A stretch of 51,001 nt of DNA from Heterotrichella gracilis (lineage: Eukaryota > Sar > Xanthophyceae > Tribonematales > Xanthonemataceae): NCBI GenBank assembly GCA_032358255.1, contig JAULBX010026219.1:1-51001 (forward strand), in the 5' to 3' direction. The translations under genes and the position numbers were made by a program. The notes under the pieces were generated by a model. It was not told where the DNA came from. It saw only the letters and a program-made list of their open reading frames with translations, and did no database searches. This document shows positions 19,315-27,553 of the stretch, piece by piece; the stretch's first letter is position 1; every line of letters begins with the position of its first letter.

Positions 19315-20763
19315 TTATTTATATTTTAAGAAACGAAGTACCGATTTATGGTTAACCATGCCTGTTACAAATGCTAATAAACCACTAAATATAAGCATTA
19401 TTACAAAATTAAACATCCAGGTATTACCACCCTTACCAAGCAAATCCCAGGTAAAATAATTAATAAAAAAGAGGCCGGCAATAAAAAGGAAAACCGAACG
19501 TAACAAGCGTTTATTCACATGAAAATGAAAGATCTTGTAACAAAGGTAAACTTGTAATAATCCTGCCACCATTTGTGTCACCAAGCTTGAAATAGCACTT
19601 CCCATGGCATGAAACTTAGGGATCAATAAAAAGTTCAATACCACATTAATGCCAATGGCACCTAAAGCCACATAATTCTGTCTTTTTAAATTTCCACTGG
19701 CAGTCAGTAAGGTGCCGAATATGCAGGTTAAACACACACCCGTAAAACAAGACATGATCACCGCCAGAATTAAATAACCCTCCGTATCACCGGTATAGAT
19801 CTTTTCAAAAAAATGTTCCGCATAAAAGATGGTGCTTACCGAAACAATTAAGGCTGGAGTTAACAATAAGGTAAAAGATAGTTTTACGATGTTCTCAATA
19901 TTCTCCTTATGCTTCAGCATTCGACTAAATAAGGGAATCAACTGAATGGCAAATAAGGTCGCAATTTGATTGGCTGCATCCAATAAACGAAACGACTTCA
20001 CATAAATACCGCTCTCACTCTTCCCAAAGTCATCCCCTAGAATCTGTTCAATCATTACCATATCCAGACGATTATAAATGGTCATTAAAAGAACAAGCAC
20101 GGCATAAGGCAGACTCTTTTTTAAGATCATCTTATTAAAGGCCGCATCCCAATTAAGCTTAAAGGTGTGTGTTTTACTTAACACTACTATGAAACAAATA
20201 ATGGCGGTTAATACATAACCAACGGTTTGGGCGTACACAAAATTCTCTGCCGAAACTTCCATGCCAAACAAGTTGAACAACATAGCCACCACAATAGCGA
20301 TCATGATCACACGATCAAGAACCGATAAAATACTATCCAAACGAAATAAATGAAGGGCTTGCAAATTCGATCGAAGAAATGCAATAAAGCTTAATACAAA
20401 GGTGTTGAAACAAAGAATTAACAATAACTTAAAGTTATATCCCAGAAAAAAGAAACCGATAATAAAGGAAACCGCCATGTAAAAAAAGCCCAAAGCAAAT
20501 TTAAAGCTGAGCATTTTACTAAAGTGTTTACTTAATAGTTGAGAATTTTGAGCAATGTTGCGGTTATTAAAATTGGTTAATCCAAAATCTAAAAATATGT
20601 TTAGAAGCATGGAATAATAGAAAATGACCGAATATTCGCCAAAACTCACGTTACCAATCTGCCCCTGTACCTTTGGCTCAATAATGATGGTCCAAAACGG
20701 TTTGATGAGCAGGTTTAATACCAGTAAAATAGCGAGGTCGAATATGAATTTCTTTTTTTGCAC
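19315..20763 (-). CDS. Polysaccharide flippase (Wzx/MATE-like)
   Basis: The protein is about 482 residues with 12-14 membrane segments. It belongs to the polysaccharide biosynthesis/flippase family that moves lipid-linked oligosaccharides across the inner membrane, starting with the typical ILLVLNLLIKPFW helix. A TTG at 20775 would add four residues. I prefer the GTG at 20763 because the TTG is part of a perfect TAnnTTTG box on this strand (20773-20780), so a transcript from it would begin downstream. It is first of three minus-strand glycan genes, with the Wzz-like gene one base after it, and it is divergent from the glycosyltransferase at 20848. Confidence 0.88.
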   Translation of the reverse strand: MQKKKFIFDLAILLVLNLLIKPFWTIIIEPKVQGQIGNVSFGEYSVIFYYSMLLNIFLDFGLTNFNNRNIAQNSQLLSKHFSKMLSFKFALGFFYMAVSFIIGFFFLGYNFKLLLILCFNTFVLSFIAFLRSNLQALHLFRLDSILSVLDRVIMIAIVVAMLFNLFGMEVSAENFVYAQTVGYVLTAIICFIVVLSKTHTFKLNWDAAFNKMILKKSLPYAVLVLLMTIYNRLDMVMIEQILGDDFGKSESGIYVKSFRLLDAANQIATLFAIQLIPLFSRMLKHKENIENIVKLSFTLLLTPALIVSVSTIFYAEHFFEKIYTGDTEGYLILAVIMSCFTGVCLTCIFGTLLTASGNLKRQNYVALGAIGINVVLNFLLIPKFHAMGSAISSLVTQMVAGLLQVYLCYKIFHFHVNKRLLRSVFLFIAGLFFINYFTWDLLGKGGNTWMFNFVIMLIFSGLLAFVTGMVNHKSVLRFLKYK

Positions 20764-20772
20764 GAAAGCCGA

Positions 20773-20780
20773 CAAAGATA
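20773..20780 (-). promoter_or_regulatory. Putative -7 box for the minus-strand glycan operon (TATCTTTG)
   Basis: On the minus strand this matches TAnnTTTG exactly, within the 84-base region between divergent genes. It overlaps the upstream TTG that could be mistaken for the flippase start and implies a very short leader before the GTG at 20763. The -33 element is not clear. Confidence 0.55.
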
Positions 20781-20847
20781 GTTTTTTTTATGATTTTCAG
20801 ACTATATTTTTAGACTGCTTTCATTCATTTTTTCATAGATTTACGAG

Positions 20848-21975
20848 GTGCAAATAGTTGTCAATACCCGTTTATTATTAAAGGATCGCCTCGACGGCAT
20901 GGGCTGGTTTTCTTACCAAACGTTAAAGCGTATGACCCAAAATAACCCGGAGGTGCATTTTGTGTTTTTATTTGACCGAGCCTTGGATGAGGAATTTATT
21001 TTTTCGGATAATATTAGCCCTCTTGTCCTTGGTCCGCAAGCCCGACACCCCTTTTTGTATTATGCCTGGTTTCAGTTATCTGTTCGACAACTTTTAAATA
21101 AAATGAAACCCGACCTCTTTTTATCACCCGATGGATTTTTATCTCTTGGCGCTCAGTGTAAACAATTACCGGTGATTCATGATATTAATTTTTTGCACCA
21201 TCCGCATGACAGTAAATGGTTAACGGCAAAATATTACAATTATTACTTTCCCAAATTTGCAGCTGAAGCCAGCAGAATAGCAACCGTATCTGAATACAGT
21301 AAGACAGATATCTCCAAGAATTATGCAATTGATCCAACAAAAATAGATGTGGTTTACAATGGGATTAATTCGTTTTTTAAGCCAATAGATAGACTAGATC
21401 AACAAAAAACCAGAGAAAAATTTTCGGGTGGCAAGGATTATTTTATCAGTGTAGGTTCCATTCATCCCCGCAAAAACATTGCTAATTTGATAAAGGCATT
21501 TGCTTTATTTAAAAAAGAAAGTGCTTCTGATCTAAAATTACTTTTAGCCGGCCCAAATTATTGGGGCCTTTCAGATATTGAGAAAGCCAAAGAAGAAAGC
21601 GGCTGTGCGGAAGATATTATTTTTACCGGAAGATTAAGCGATGAGGATCTGGCTTTGGTTTTAGGAAGTGCTTTTGCTCTTACATTCATTCCTTATTTTG
21701 AAGGATTTGGTATTCCTTTAATAGAAGCCATGGAGGCCCAGATTCCAATTATCACTAGTAATGTAACGAGTTTGCCAGAGATCGCCGGTGAGGCGGCCTT
21801 GTTGGTTGATCCTCATGAAGTGAACAGTATAAAGAACGCCATGCTAAGGATCTATAAAGAAGAAAGTCTGCGCATAGATTTAATTGCTAAAGGAAATACC
21901 CAAAAGCAAAAATTCTCTTGGGATAAAAGTGCTGAGCTTTTATGGGAGAGTGTTATAAAGTCGGTGAATTCATAG
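20848..21975 (+). CDS. Glycosyltransferase family 4 (GT-B fold)
   Basis: The 375-residue GT-B glycosyltransferase has a C-terminal nucleotide-sugar domain with FISVGSIHPRKNIANLIKAF near residue 205. The EX7E motif is in YFEGFGIPLIEAMEAQIPI near residue 285, followed by SLPEIAGEAALLVDP. This is the GT4 pattern of retaining transferases used in surface glycan assembly. The start is a GTG at 20848 giving MQIVVNTRLLL. No nearby ATG fits. It is divergent from the flippase-Wzz-polymerase set and probably works on the same glycan. The sugar and acceptor are unknown. Confidence 0.9.
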   Translation: MQIVVNTRLLLKDRLDGMGWFSYQTLKRMTQNNPEVHFVFLFDRALDEEFIFSDNISPLVLGPQARHPFLYYAWFQLSVRQLLNKMKPDLFLSPDGFLSLGAQCKQLPVIHDINFLHHPHDSKWLTAKYYNYYFPKFAAEASRIATVSEYSKTDISKNYAIDPTKIDVVYNGINSFFKPIDRLDQQKTREKFSGGKDYFISVGSIHPRKNIANLIKAFALFKKESASDLKLLLAGPNYWGLSDIEKAKEESGCAEDIIFTGRLSDEDLALVLGSAFALTFIPYFEGFGIPLIEAMEAQIPIITSNVTSLPEIAGEAALLVDPHEVNSIKNAMLRIYKEESLRIDLIAKGNTQKQKFSWDKSAELLWESVIKSVNS

Positions 21976-22029
21976 AGGATTTCGGGAAGGAATAATTGGC
22001 ATGCCAAGACGCTATGTTCGCAAAGACTA

Positions 22030-22357
22030 AATAGAACGCGGATGACGCAGAAAGGGATGATTTACTCTGATTTTCTTTGTGTCCTTAGTGTAAAACTTTG
22101 TGTCCTCTGTGTTTAAAATTGAAGAATTATTGCTGTTTTTTTTTAACACGGAGATCACAAAGGAAGAGGCAGCACAAAGGTCACAATGAAACCATTAATG
22201 CTTTGTATAAGATAGCTTCGGGTGAAAAACCCTCGCTATGACGAAAACTAAATAAACACAGAGATGCGGAGGCACAGTGGCGCTGAGAAAAGACACGTTC
22301 TATAATTAATTCTAATTTCTCTCTGTGACCCGGTGTCTCTGCGTCCCAGTGTCGAAA
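22030..22357. repeat. Cluster of dispersed repeats filling the 390-base spacer
   Basis: The 21976-22365 region has no gene. It holds an AACGCGGATGACGCAGA unit near 22035 and an inverted pair of CACAGAG/CTTTGTGTCC-type runs (22075-22125 against 22145-22187). A hairpin with arms ATAGCTTCGGG (22212-22222) and CCCTCGCTAT (22230-22239) follows. Another inverted pair (22256-22290 against 22318-22355) completes the cluster. At least three repeat families are nested here between two gene ends. One minus-strand reading frame across it is a product of the repeats. Confidence 0.75.
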
Positions 22358-22365
22358 AAAGGGAA

Positions 22366-23613
22366 TTAACCCCAATTAATAAATCCTAAAACCCTTTCGG
22401 TGGTGCCAGAGTTTTTCTTAAAGTACTGATCTAGTTTATTTTTTATTTCCGAGTTTGCCTGGGAATCATTTAGAAAATAGTCAAGAGCAGTTTCCAATTC
22501 TGCGCTGGTTGAAATATTTTTAGCTGCCCCCATTTTTAAAAGTTCAACTGCTTCGTTGTATTTGTGAAAGTCGTCACCTCCATAAAAAACAATTGGTTTT
22601 AGGTAAACAGTAGGTTCCAGACAATTATGAATACCCGAATTAAAACCACCGCCAATATAAGCCACATCAGCGTAGTGATAAAGCTTAGATAACAATCCCA
22701 TAGCGTCTACTATCAAAATTTGTTTTTCCGGTTCAAGCTTTTGGGAACTGTACAAAGAATAAGGCAAATTATTTTTTTCAAGTAATTGTTCCAAATTCTG
22801 AATGCTTTTTTGATCAATGTTATGCGGTGCAAAGATGAGTTTCACCCCGGACGCATTCATCTTTAAAAATGTTTCGATCAGAATCTCTTCATCCTTAGGC
22901 CAAGTACTTCCGGCCATGATGATCTGGTTGTTTTTGCAAAACGCTTCAAAAAAAGGAATGGGCTTAAAACTGTCTTTTATATCTAATACCCTGTCAAAAC
23001 GCGTATCACCGCAGATCTCATAATTTTTAATGGAGATACGTTCTAATAATTTTGCGGACTCTTCATCTTGAATGAATAACTCCGTGAAGGTTTTTAATGA
23101 TCTTCTGAAAACGCCTCCGTACCACTTAAAAAAAGGATGATGTGGTTTAAATACAGCTGATACCAAAAAACCTGGGATGTTTTGTTTTTTAAGTTCCATT
23201 AACACATTCACCCAAAATTCATATTTAATAAAAAGGGCGGCCTGAGGCGAAACCAATTTTACAAATTGTTTGGCATTAGATGGTGTATCTAAAGGTAAAT
23301 AACAAATCACGTCTGCTCCTTTCCAGTCGCGGAAAGCTTCGTAACCACTTGGTGAAAAAAAAGTGAGAATGATCTTATAGTCTGGATGTTTACTTTTAAT
23401 GGCTTCAATGAGGGGGCGACCTTGCTCAAATTCGCCATAAGAGGCGCAATGCACCCAAATGCGTTTATTAGAATGTAATTGCGAAAGTTTAGTTGAAAGA
23501 TTTTCCCTCCAGTTCTTGCGCCCTGCGATCCATACACTGGCTTTCTTATTTCGAATAGAACTTAGTCGAATTATAAAGCCATATAAACGAACGAGAAGAT
23601 TATAAATAAACAT
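22366..23613 (-). CDS. waaA: 3-deoxy-D-manno-octulosonic acid (Kdo) transferase
   Basis: The 415-residue GT30 transferase adds Kdo from CMP-Kdo to the lipid A precursor at the inner membrane. An N-terminal membrane-associated helix (residues 1-18) is followed by HCASYGEFEQGRPL, with the proposed catalytic base Glu61. Further family motifs are KYEFWVN, GDTRFDRV near residue 200, MAGSTWPKDEEI and the C-terminal GGGFNSGIHNCLEP motif. Length is normal. It lies 8 bases after the beta-barrel-like gene at 23622 on the same strand, so the two are probably cotranscribed. It joins kdsA at 45.2 kb in lipopolysaccharide inner-core synthesis. Confidence 0.95.
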   Translation of the reverse strand: MFIYNLLVRLYGFIIRLSSIRNKKASVWIAGRKNWRENLSTKLSQLHSNKRIWVHCASYGEFEQGRPLIEAIKSKHPDYKIILTFFSPSGYEAFRDWKGADVICYLPLDTPSNAKQFVKLVSPQAALFIKYEFWVNVLMELKKQNIPGFLVSAVFKPHHPFFKWYGGVFRRSLKTFTELFIQDEESAKLLERISIKNYEICGDTRFDRVLDIKDSFKPIPFFEAFCKNNQIIMAGSTWPKDEEILIETFLKMNASGVKLIFAPHNIDQKSIQNLEQLLEKNNLPYSLYSSQKLEPEKQILIVDAMGLLSKLYHYADVAYIGGGFNSGIHNCLEPTVYLKPIVFYGGDDFHKYNEAVELLKMGAAKNISTSAELETALDYFLNDSQANSEIKNKLDQYFKKNSGTTERVLGFINWG

Positions 23614-23621
23614 TCTTAGTT

Positions 23622-24353
23622 TTAATAATAATAAAAATCCTCCGGTTTTCTTTTATAGATTGGAAGTATCCAAGCAATCTTTAATCCAAGTAAAATATCC
23701 ATTCTGTCTTGCGTGTCTTCAAGACCGGTATCGTAATTATATTTTCGAAAGCTTTTTAAAAAATTCTCTGAAGCCTCAATTCCTATGTAAAAATTGGCTA
23801 CCCGATTTTCGCTCAGGTAATAATAACCAAAAAACTGACTTAATGAAAAGCCTCCGCTTAAACGATCATAACCCCGTTTGTTTTCATCATAAATGGCGGC
23901 AACTCTATTTTGCGCATCATACAAATTGATCTTATGTTGCATATAACCTGCCCCTACTGTAAATACAAAACCTGAATTAGGATTTTTACCCGGCAGCTTA
24001 AACAAACGTCCAAAGTTAGCTCTAGCACTTAAACCTCTCTCTGAAACACGAATATCAGCCGGATACCCTTCATTGTCGATCACATTTCCTTCGGGCGTTT
24101 TTAGGTTGGCCAGGACATCTTCTTTAACATTGGTACCAAAAATATAACTCACATCTAAGCCCCATAACCAGTTTTTGTTTGTTTTATAGGTATAAGAACC
24201 CCCAGCTTTTAAACTGGGTCCAAACCTTTTGGCCATGTCTCCGTATGGAAGGTCTGCTCCAAAGTGAACACTGATCATGTGCACACTAATGGCAGAATCA
24301 AATTGTGCTTTCGATGAAAAAGTGAATAAGAGTAAGAGGCAAATGAATCTCAT
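23622..24353 (-). CDS. Putative outer-membrane beta-barrel protein
   Basis: The 243-residue exported protein has a 16-residue signal peptide (MRFICLLLLFTFSSKA). The mature part alternates aromatic-rich strands such as GLDVSYIFGT, FVFTVGAGYMQHKI and FYIGIEASENFLKSF, consistent with a small outer-membrane barrel. The C-terminus is unusual in ending with EDFYYY rather than a single terminal Phe. I do not recognise a named family. It is the first gene before waaA, 8 bases apart, so a role in envelope biogenesis is a reasonable inference only. A TAnnTTTG box lies 9 bases upstream. Confidence 0.75.
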   Translation of the reverse strand: MRFICLLLLFTFSSKAQFDSAISVHMISVHFGADLPYGDMAKRFGPSLKAGGSYTYKTNKNWLWGLDVSYIFGTNVKEDVLANLKTPEGNVIDNEGYPADIRVSERGLSARANFGRLFKLPGKNPNSGFVFTVGAGYMQHKINLYDAQNRVAAIYDENKRGYDRLSGGFSLSQFFGYYYLSENRVANFYIGIEASENFLKSFRKYNYDTGLEDTQDRMDILLGLKIAWILPIYKRKPEDFYYY

Positions 24354-24361
24354 TGAATGGT

Positions 24362-24369
24362 CAAAATTA
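24362..24369 (-). promoter_or_regulatory. Putative -7 box for the barrel gene and waaA (TAATTTTG)
   Basis: The minus-strand sequence matches TAnnTTTG and ends 8 bases before the ATG at 24353. This would drive the two-gene set ending with waaA. Confidence 0.5.
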
Positions 24370-24409
24370 AGCGATAAATTGAGATTAAAAAATCAAAATT
24401 TACAAGTGG

Positions 24410-25147
24410 TTACTTGGATTCAAAAGCATCCATTCTGTTTTTATAGGTGGTAATGTTGGTGTTAGTTGTATCACTCTCCACCAAACCATCCTTTAAACGA
24501 ATGATTCGATGCGCGTGCAAGGCAATGTCTTCTTCGTGTGTCACCAAAATAATGGTATTTCCTTTTTTATGAATTTCTTCAAATAGTCCCATTATCTCTA
24601 CAGAGGTTTTACTGTCTAAATTTCCGGTTGGCTCATCGGCCAAAATAATGGCAGGATTATTCACCAAAGCCCTAGCAATGGCCACTCTCTGTCGTTGTCC
24701 TCCGCTTAATTCATTGGGTTTATGTGTCATGCGGTTTCCCAGTCCAACACTTTCTAAAACCTCTTTAGCACGTGCATCACGATCAACTTTACTGAAACCT
24801 GCATACACCAGAGGAAGTGCTACGTTATCCAAGGTACTGGCCCGTGGTAATAAATTGAAGGTCTGAAACACAAACCCAATTTCTTTGTTTCTTACTTCTG
24901 CCAACTGATTGTCACTCATTTGAGCAACAGAAAGATTATTCAGAATGTACTCCCCGGAGGTAGGACTATCCAAACATCCCAGCATATTCATGAGTGTGGA
25001 TTTTCCACTTCCCGAAGGACCCATGAGCGCTACATATTCGTTTTTAGAGATAGTTAAGGAAACATCTTTAAGTGCTTCAATAATTTCTTCTCCTATTTTA
25101 TAGGTCTTTTTTAAATGACGAATTGAAATGAGTTCTTCCACGAACAT
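24410..25147 (-). CDS. ABC transporter ATP-binding protein, LolD/MacB type
   Basis: The 245-residue ATPase has Walker [10 protein letters not shown] at residues 43-51, Q-loop Gln95, signature LSGGQ at 147-151, Walker [10 protein letters not shown] near 167-175 and His204 in LVTHEED. The wording matches the LolD/MacB/FtsE-like class that powers lipoprotein release or efflux through separate permeases. The ATG at 25147 is chosen. A longer frame from 25303 would add 52 residues, but these translate repeat sequence and have no family resemblance. No permease gene lies next to it, so its partner must be elsewhere. Which transporter it serves is unknown. Confidence 0.9.
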   Translation of the reverse strand: MFVEELISIRHLKKTYKIGEEIIEALKDVSLTISKNEYVALMGPSGSGKSTLMNMLGCLDSPTSGEYILNNLSVAQMSDNQLAEVRNKEIGFVFQTFNLLPRASTLDNVALPLVYAGFSKVDRDARAKEVLESVGLGNRMTHKPNELSGGQRQRVAIARALVNNPAIILADEPTGNLDSKTSVEIMGLFEEIHKKGNTIILVTHEEDIALHAHRIIRLKDGLVESDTTNTNITTYKNRMDAFESK

Positions 25148-25209
25148 AAAAGTAGATGAATTTAAAACGAATAAAAAACCACTGGTACTAATATTACGGT
25201 CAAATATTT

Positions 25210-25345
25210 TCAACACAGAGAAACGGAGACACAAGGGGCACGGAGAACCGGACTTAATGAATACTTTATAATCCAACGATATTTCATCATTTCTTATAGA
25301 CAATTCTAAGTATTTCTATGCATCCACAGTGCCATAGTGGTTTTT
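25210..25345. repeat. CACAGAG-type repeats between divergent genes
   Basis: The 241-base spacer between the ABC ATPase and the pseudouridine synthase holds a run beginning CAACACAGAGAAACGGAG near 25211. A more weakly related run (CCACAGTGCCATAGTGGTTT, near 25324) follows. These continue the repeat family seen at 8.6, 13.0 and 22.2 kb. Confidence 0.6.
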
Positions 25346-25371
25346 AAGTCCTTTTTACCAACTATTAAAAT

Positions 25372-25379
25372 TACCTTTG
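25372..25379 (+). promoter_or_regulatory. Putative -7 box for the rluF-like gene (TACCTTTG)
   Basis: Exact TAnnTTTG match ending 9 bases before the ATG at 25389. The leader would be very short. Confidence 0.6.
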
Positions 25380-25388
25380 CGGACGTAA

Positions 25389-26066
25389 ATGAGTTTCACC
25401 CGTAAAATAAAATATTTTTTGGTACATACCCTGAAGTATAGTAATAAAGAGGCTCAACAACTCATTCATTCAGGATTGGTGAAGATAAACGAAGTGGTGA
25501 TAAAAGAGAACTGCTTGTTAAATGAGACTTGCGAAATAACAGTCAAAGGAGAAATTGTCAGAAAAAAAACAGAATATGTTTATCTCAAATTTCATAAACC
25601 GGTAGGATTTGAATGTAGTTTAAATGAAACGGTTCCCAATAATTTGGCTCACTTTTTTAAAGATTATTCCGGTTTAGCTATAGCCGGCAGACTGGATAAA
25701 CAATCGGAAGGCTTGTTATTATTGAGCAATGACGGCAAATGGGTGGAGCGTATTTGCCATCCAGATTTTGAAAAAGAAAAAGAATATGAAGTTATTTTAA
25801 ATAAAGAAGTGGATTCAAGTTTGTTGGATGCTTTTAGAATAGGCATGATGCTTGGTTCGCACCTTACAAAGCCGGCTATTTGTGAAGTCATGCAGGCAAA
25901 TCAGATAAGAGTCATTTTAACTGAAGGTAAGAACCGCCAAATTCGACGGATGTGCTGGAAAATGGGTTTTAAAGTGCTCCAACTCAAACGAATTAGGATG
26001 GATAATTGTTATTTAGAGGACTTAAAACCAGGGGAAATACATCCTATTATTCCAGTAAAACTTTAA
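25389..26066 (+). CDS. rluF: 23S rRNA pseudouridine synthase, RluF-like (RsuA family)
   Basis: The 225-residue RNA-modifying enzyme has an N-terminal S4 RNA-binding domain (residues 1-60, with SNKEAQQLIHSGLVKINEVV). The catalytic domain has GRLDKQSEGLLLLSNDG with catalytic Asp103 and the KNRQIRRMC motif near residue 188. The RsuA/RluB/RluE/RluF family converts specific uridines of rRNA to pseudouridine. RluF-type assignment is based on overall similarity including the KPVGF opening, and the exact target uridine is not provable here. Length is slightly short for RluF because the C-terminal extension is missing. The ATG at 25389 follows a TAnnTTTG box. Confidence 0.85.
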   Translation: MSFTRKIKYFLVHTLKYSNKEAQQLIHSGLVKINEVVIKENCLLNETCEITVKGEIVRKKTEYVYLKFHKPVGFECSLNETVPNNLAHFFKDYSGLAIAGRLDKQSEGLLLLSNDGKWVERICHPDFEKEKEYEVILNKEVDSSLLDAFRIGMMLGSHLTKPAICEVMQANQIRVILTEGKNRQIRRMCWKMGFKVLQLKRIRMDNCYLEDLKPGEIHPIIPVKL

Positions 26067-26109
26067 CAATCAATTAATTAAAAATAAATTAAAAATATTT
26101 AACAGATTA

Positions 26110-26138
26110 TATGTTATAACATCATTTGTATTAACATA
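26110..26138. promoter_or_regulatory. Palindromes in the yceI promoter, candidate MarR-family operator
   Basis: ATGTTATAACAT at 26111-26122 is a perfect 12-bp palindrome. A wider pair, TATGTTA (26110-26116) and TAACATA (26132-26138), flanks the same region and reaches the -7 box. The MarR-type regulator gene sits directly downstream of yceI, so binding by it is a plausible inference. Confidence 0.5.
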
Positions 26139-26144
26139 TATTTG
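26137..26144 (+). promoter_or_regulatory. Putative -7 box for yceI (TATATTTG)
   Basis: TAnnTTTG match, 20 bases before the ATG at 26165, overlapping the end of the palindromic region. Confidence 0.55.
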
Positions 26145-26164
26145 TGTCATAAACAAAAACAAAC

Positions 26165-26764
26165 ATGAAAAAATTATTTACAACCGCAGCAGCCTCTTTA
26201 TTAATGATGTCTGCTACAATGGCTCAAGTTAAATGGAAAGTGGATGCTTCCCATTCAAAATTAGGATTTTCTGTAGTTCACGCTATGGTATCTGAAACAG
26301 AAGGTAAATTCAAGGTATTTGATGGTACCGCAGAATCAAAAACGGAGATGGATTTTACCAATGCCGTTATTAACTTCTCGGCTGATGTTAATTCAATTAA
26401 CACTGAAGATGCAAAGCGTGACGGACATTTAAAGAGTCCTGACTTTTTTGATGCTGAAAAATTTCCAACCATTACTTTTAAGAGTACCGGCATGAAATTA
26501 GACGGTAAAGGAAAAACATCTTACATGTTAGAAGGTGACTTAACCATGCATGGCATTACTAAAAGAGTTATGTTTAACGCTATTGGTGCTGCTAAAACAG
26601 TAAAAGATCCTTATGGAAACATTAAAAATGGTTTTAAAGTGACTGGTGTTATTAGCCGTAAAGATTTTGGTCTAACCTGGAACGCAGCCTTAGAGGCAGG
26701 CGGGGTGATGGTAAGTGACGAGGTGACAATTTCGTTAAATATTGAATTGAATAAAGTACAATAA
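26165..26764 (+). CDS. YceI family periplasmic protein
   Basis: The 199-residue protein has a signal peptide of about 20 residues (MKKLFTTAAASLLMMSATMA). It then has the YceI lipocalin-like barrel with KWKVDASHSKLGFSVVHAMV, the HLKSPDFFDAEKFPTITFKS segment and the late GDLTMHGITK and ISRKDFGLTWN motifs. YceI proteins bind polyprenoid or amphiphilic lipids. Their physiological role differs between organisms. A strong terminator follows and then a MarR-type regulator, a pairing that suggests control by that regulator. Confidence 0.92.
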   Translation: MKKLFTTAAASLLMMSATMAQVKWKVDASHSKLGFSVVHAMVSETEGKFKVFDGTAESKTEMDFTNAVINFSADVNSINTEDAKRDGHLKSPDFFDAEKFPTITFKSTGMKLDGKGKTSYMLEGDLTMHGITKRVMFNAIGAAKTVKDPYGNIKNGFKVTGVISRKDFGLTWNAALEAGGVMVSDEVTISLNIELNKVQ

Positions 26765-26784
26765 TTAATATCTCCCTTAAATTA

Positions 26785-26818
26785 AAAGCACAGAGTTTTT
26801 AACTCTGTGCTTTTTTTA
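26785..26818 (+). terminator. Rho-independent terminator after yceI
   Basis: A perfect 13-bp stem (AAAGCACAGAGTT with AACTCTGTGCTTT) and a TTT loop are followed by a T-run. It separates yceI from the MarR-type gene. Confidence 0.92.
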
Positions 26819-26846
26819 TATCTTGTTGCCCTTAAACAGCCTTTTT

Positions 26847-27296
26847 ATGAAACTGGAAGATGAAATAAAGCAAAAGTCGTTTAAATCACCGCAACAGAAG
26901 CTTGCCATTAACCTTCTTTTCACCTCCAATTGGTTGAATTACCACTACAGCGGCTTTTTCAAAGATCATGATATTACGACTCAGCAATTTAATGTCCTGA
27001 GGATATTAAGAGGTCAGTTTCCTCAACCTTGTTCCTTAAAGTTGATAAAAGAGCGGATGTTGGATCGCATGAGTGATGCATCGCGCATCGTTGACAAATT
27101 AGTGGCTAAGGGACTGGTAGAACGCTCGCAATGTCCGGACGATCGCAGAAGTCTTAATATTCTTATCTCAGAAAAAGGTCTGAATCTATTACAAGAACTT
27201 GAATTTATAGATGTGTCAACAACTAAATTATTTAATAATCTATCTGTTGCAGAAATGGATCAGCTCAATGACCTATTAGATAAATTAAGAGGTTAA
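26847..27296 (+). CDS. MarR family transcriptional regulator
   Basis: The 149-residue protein is a winged-helix regulator. The recognition region is near residues 60-100 (SLKLIKERMLDRMSDASRIV then DKLVAKGLVERSQCPDDRRS), with the D-R-R wing typical of MarR. Dimerising helices flank it. MarR proteins usually repress nearby genes and respond to small ligands. Start: the ATG at 26847 is preferred to a TTG eight codons upstream, because that TTG is only 5 bases from the terminator T-run and the added residues are not family-like. The downstream position after yceI suggests it controls yceI and perhaps itself. Confidence 0.9.
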   Translation: MKLEDEIKQKSFKSPQQKLAINLLFTSNWLNYHYSGFFKDHDITTQQFNVLRILRGQFPQPCSLKLIKERMLDRMSDASRIVDKLVAKGLVERSQCPDDRRSLNILISEKGLNLLQELEFIDVSTTKLFNNLSVAEMDQLNDLLDKLRG

Positions 27297-27553
27297 AGGT
27301 TATAAAAGGCCTTTGTTTCTTGTGTTTATCAGTTTGTTTCGCTGGATTAAAGCTCAAAATTTAGTCCATTGATTTTTCTCTTATTTTTTTGGCTAATTCA
27401 ATTTTATATTTACCTTAGCTAAATGGTGTGATATTATGCCGGAAAAGGCGTATAGTTTGAATCCCATGAATAGATAATTTGCTTAACGGTCAATTAAATA
27501 ACTATCAAACATCAAGAAAACAATGTGATGATAAGTTAAGGTCATTTTCGAAA

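Noticed and set aside
22181..22375. Minus-strand open frame of 64 codons in the repeat-filled spacer
   Set aside because: It consists of repeat families found elsewhere in spacers and ends inside waaA. No ribosome binding or family evidence.
25148..25303. 52-residue N-terminal extension of the ABC ATPase
   Set aside because: The extension translates CACAGAG-type repeat DNA, and the ATPase family begins right at the ATG at 25147.
27479..27553. TTG start for the T9SS protein at 27554
   Set aside because: It would put 25 polar residues before a clear signal peptide.
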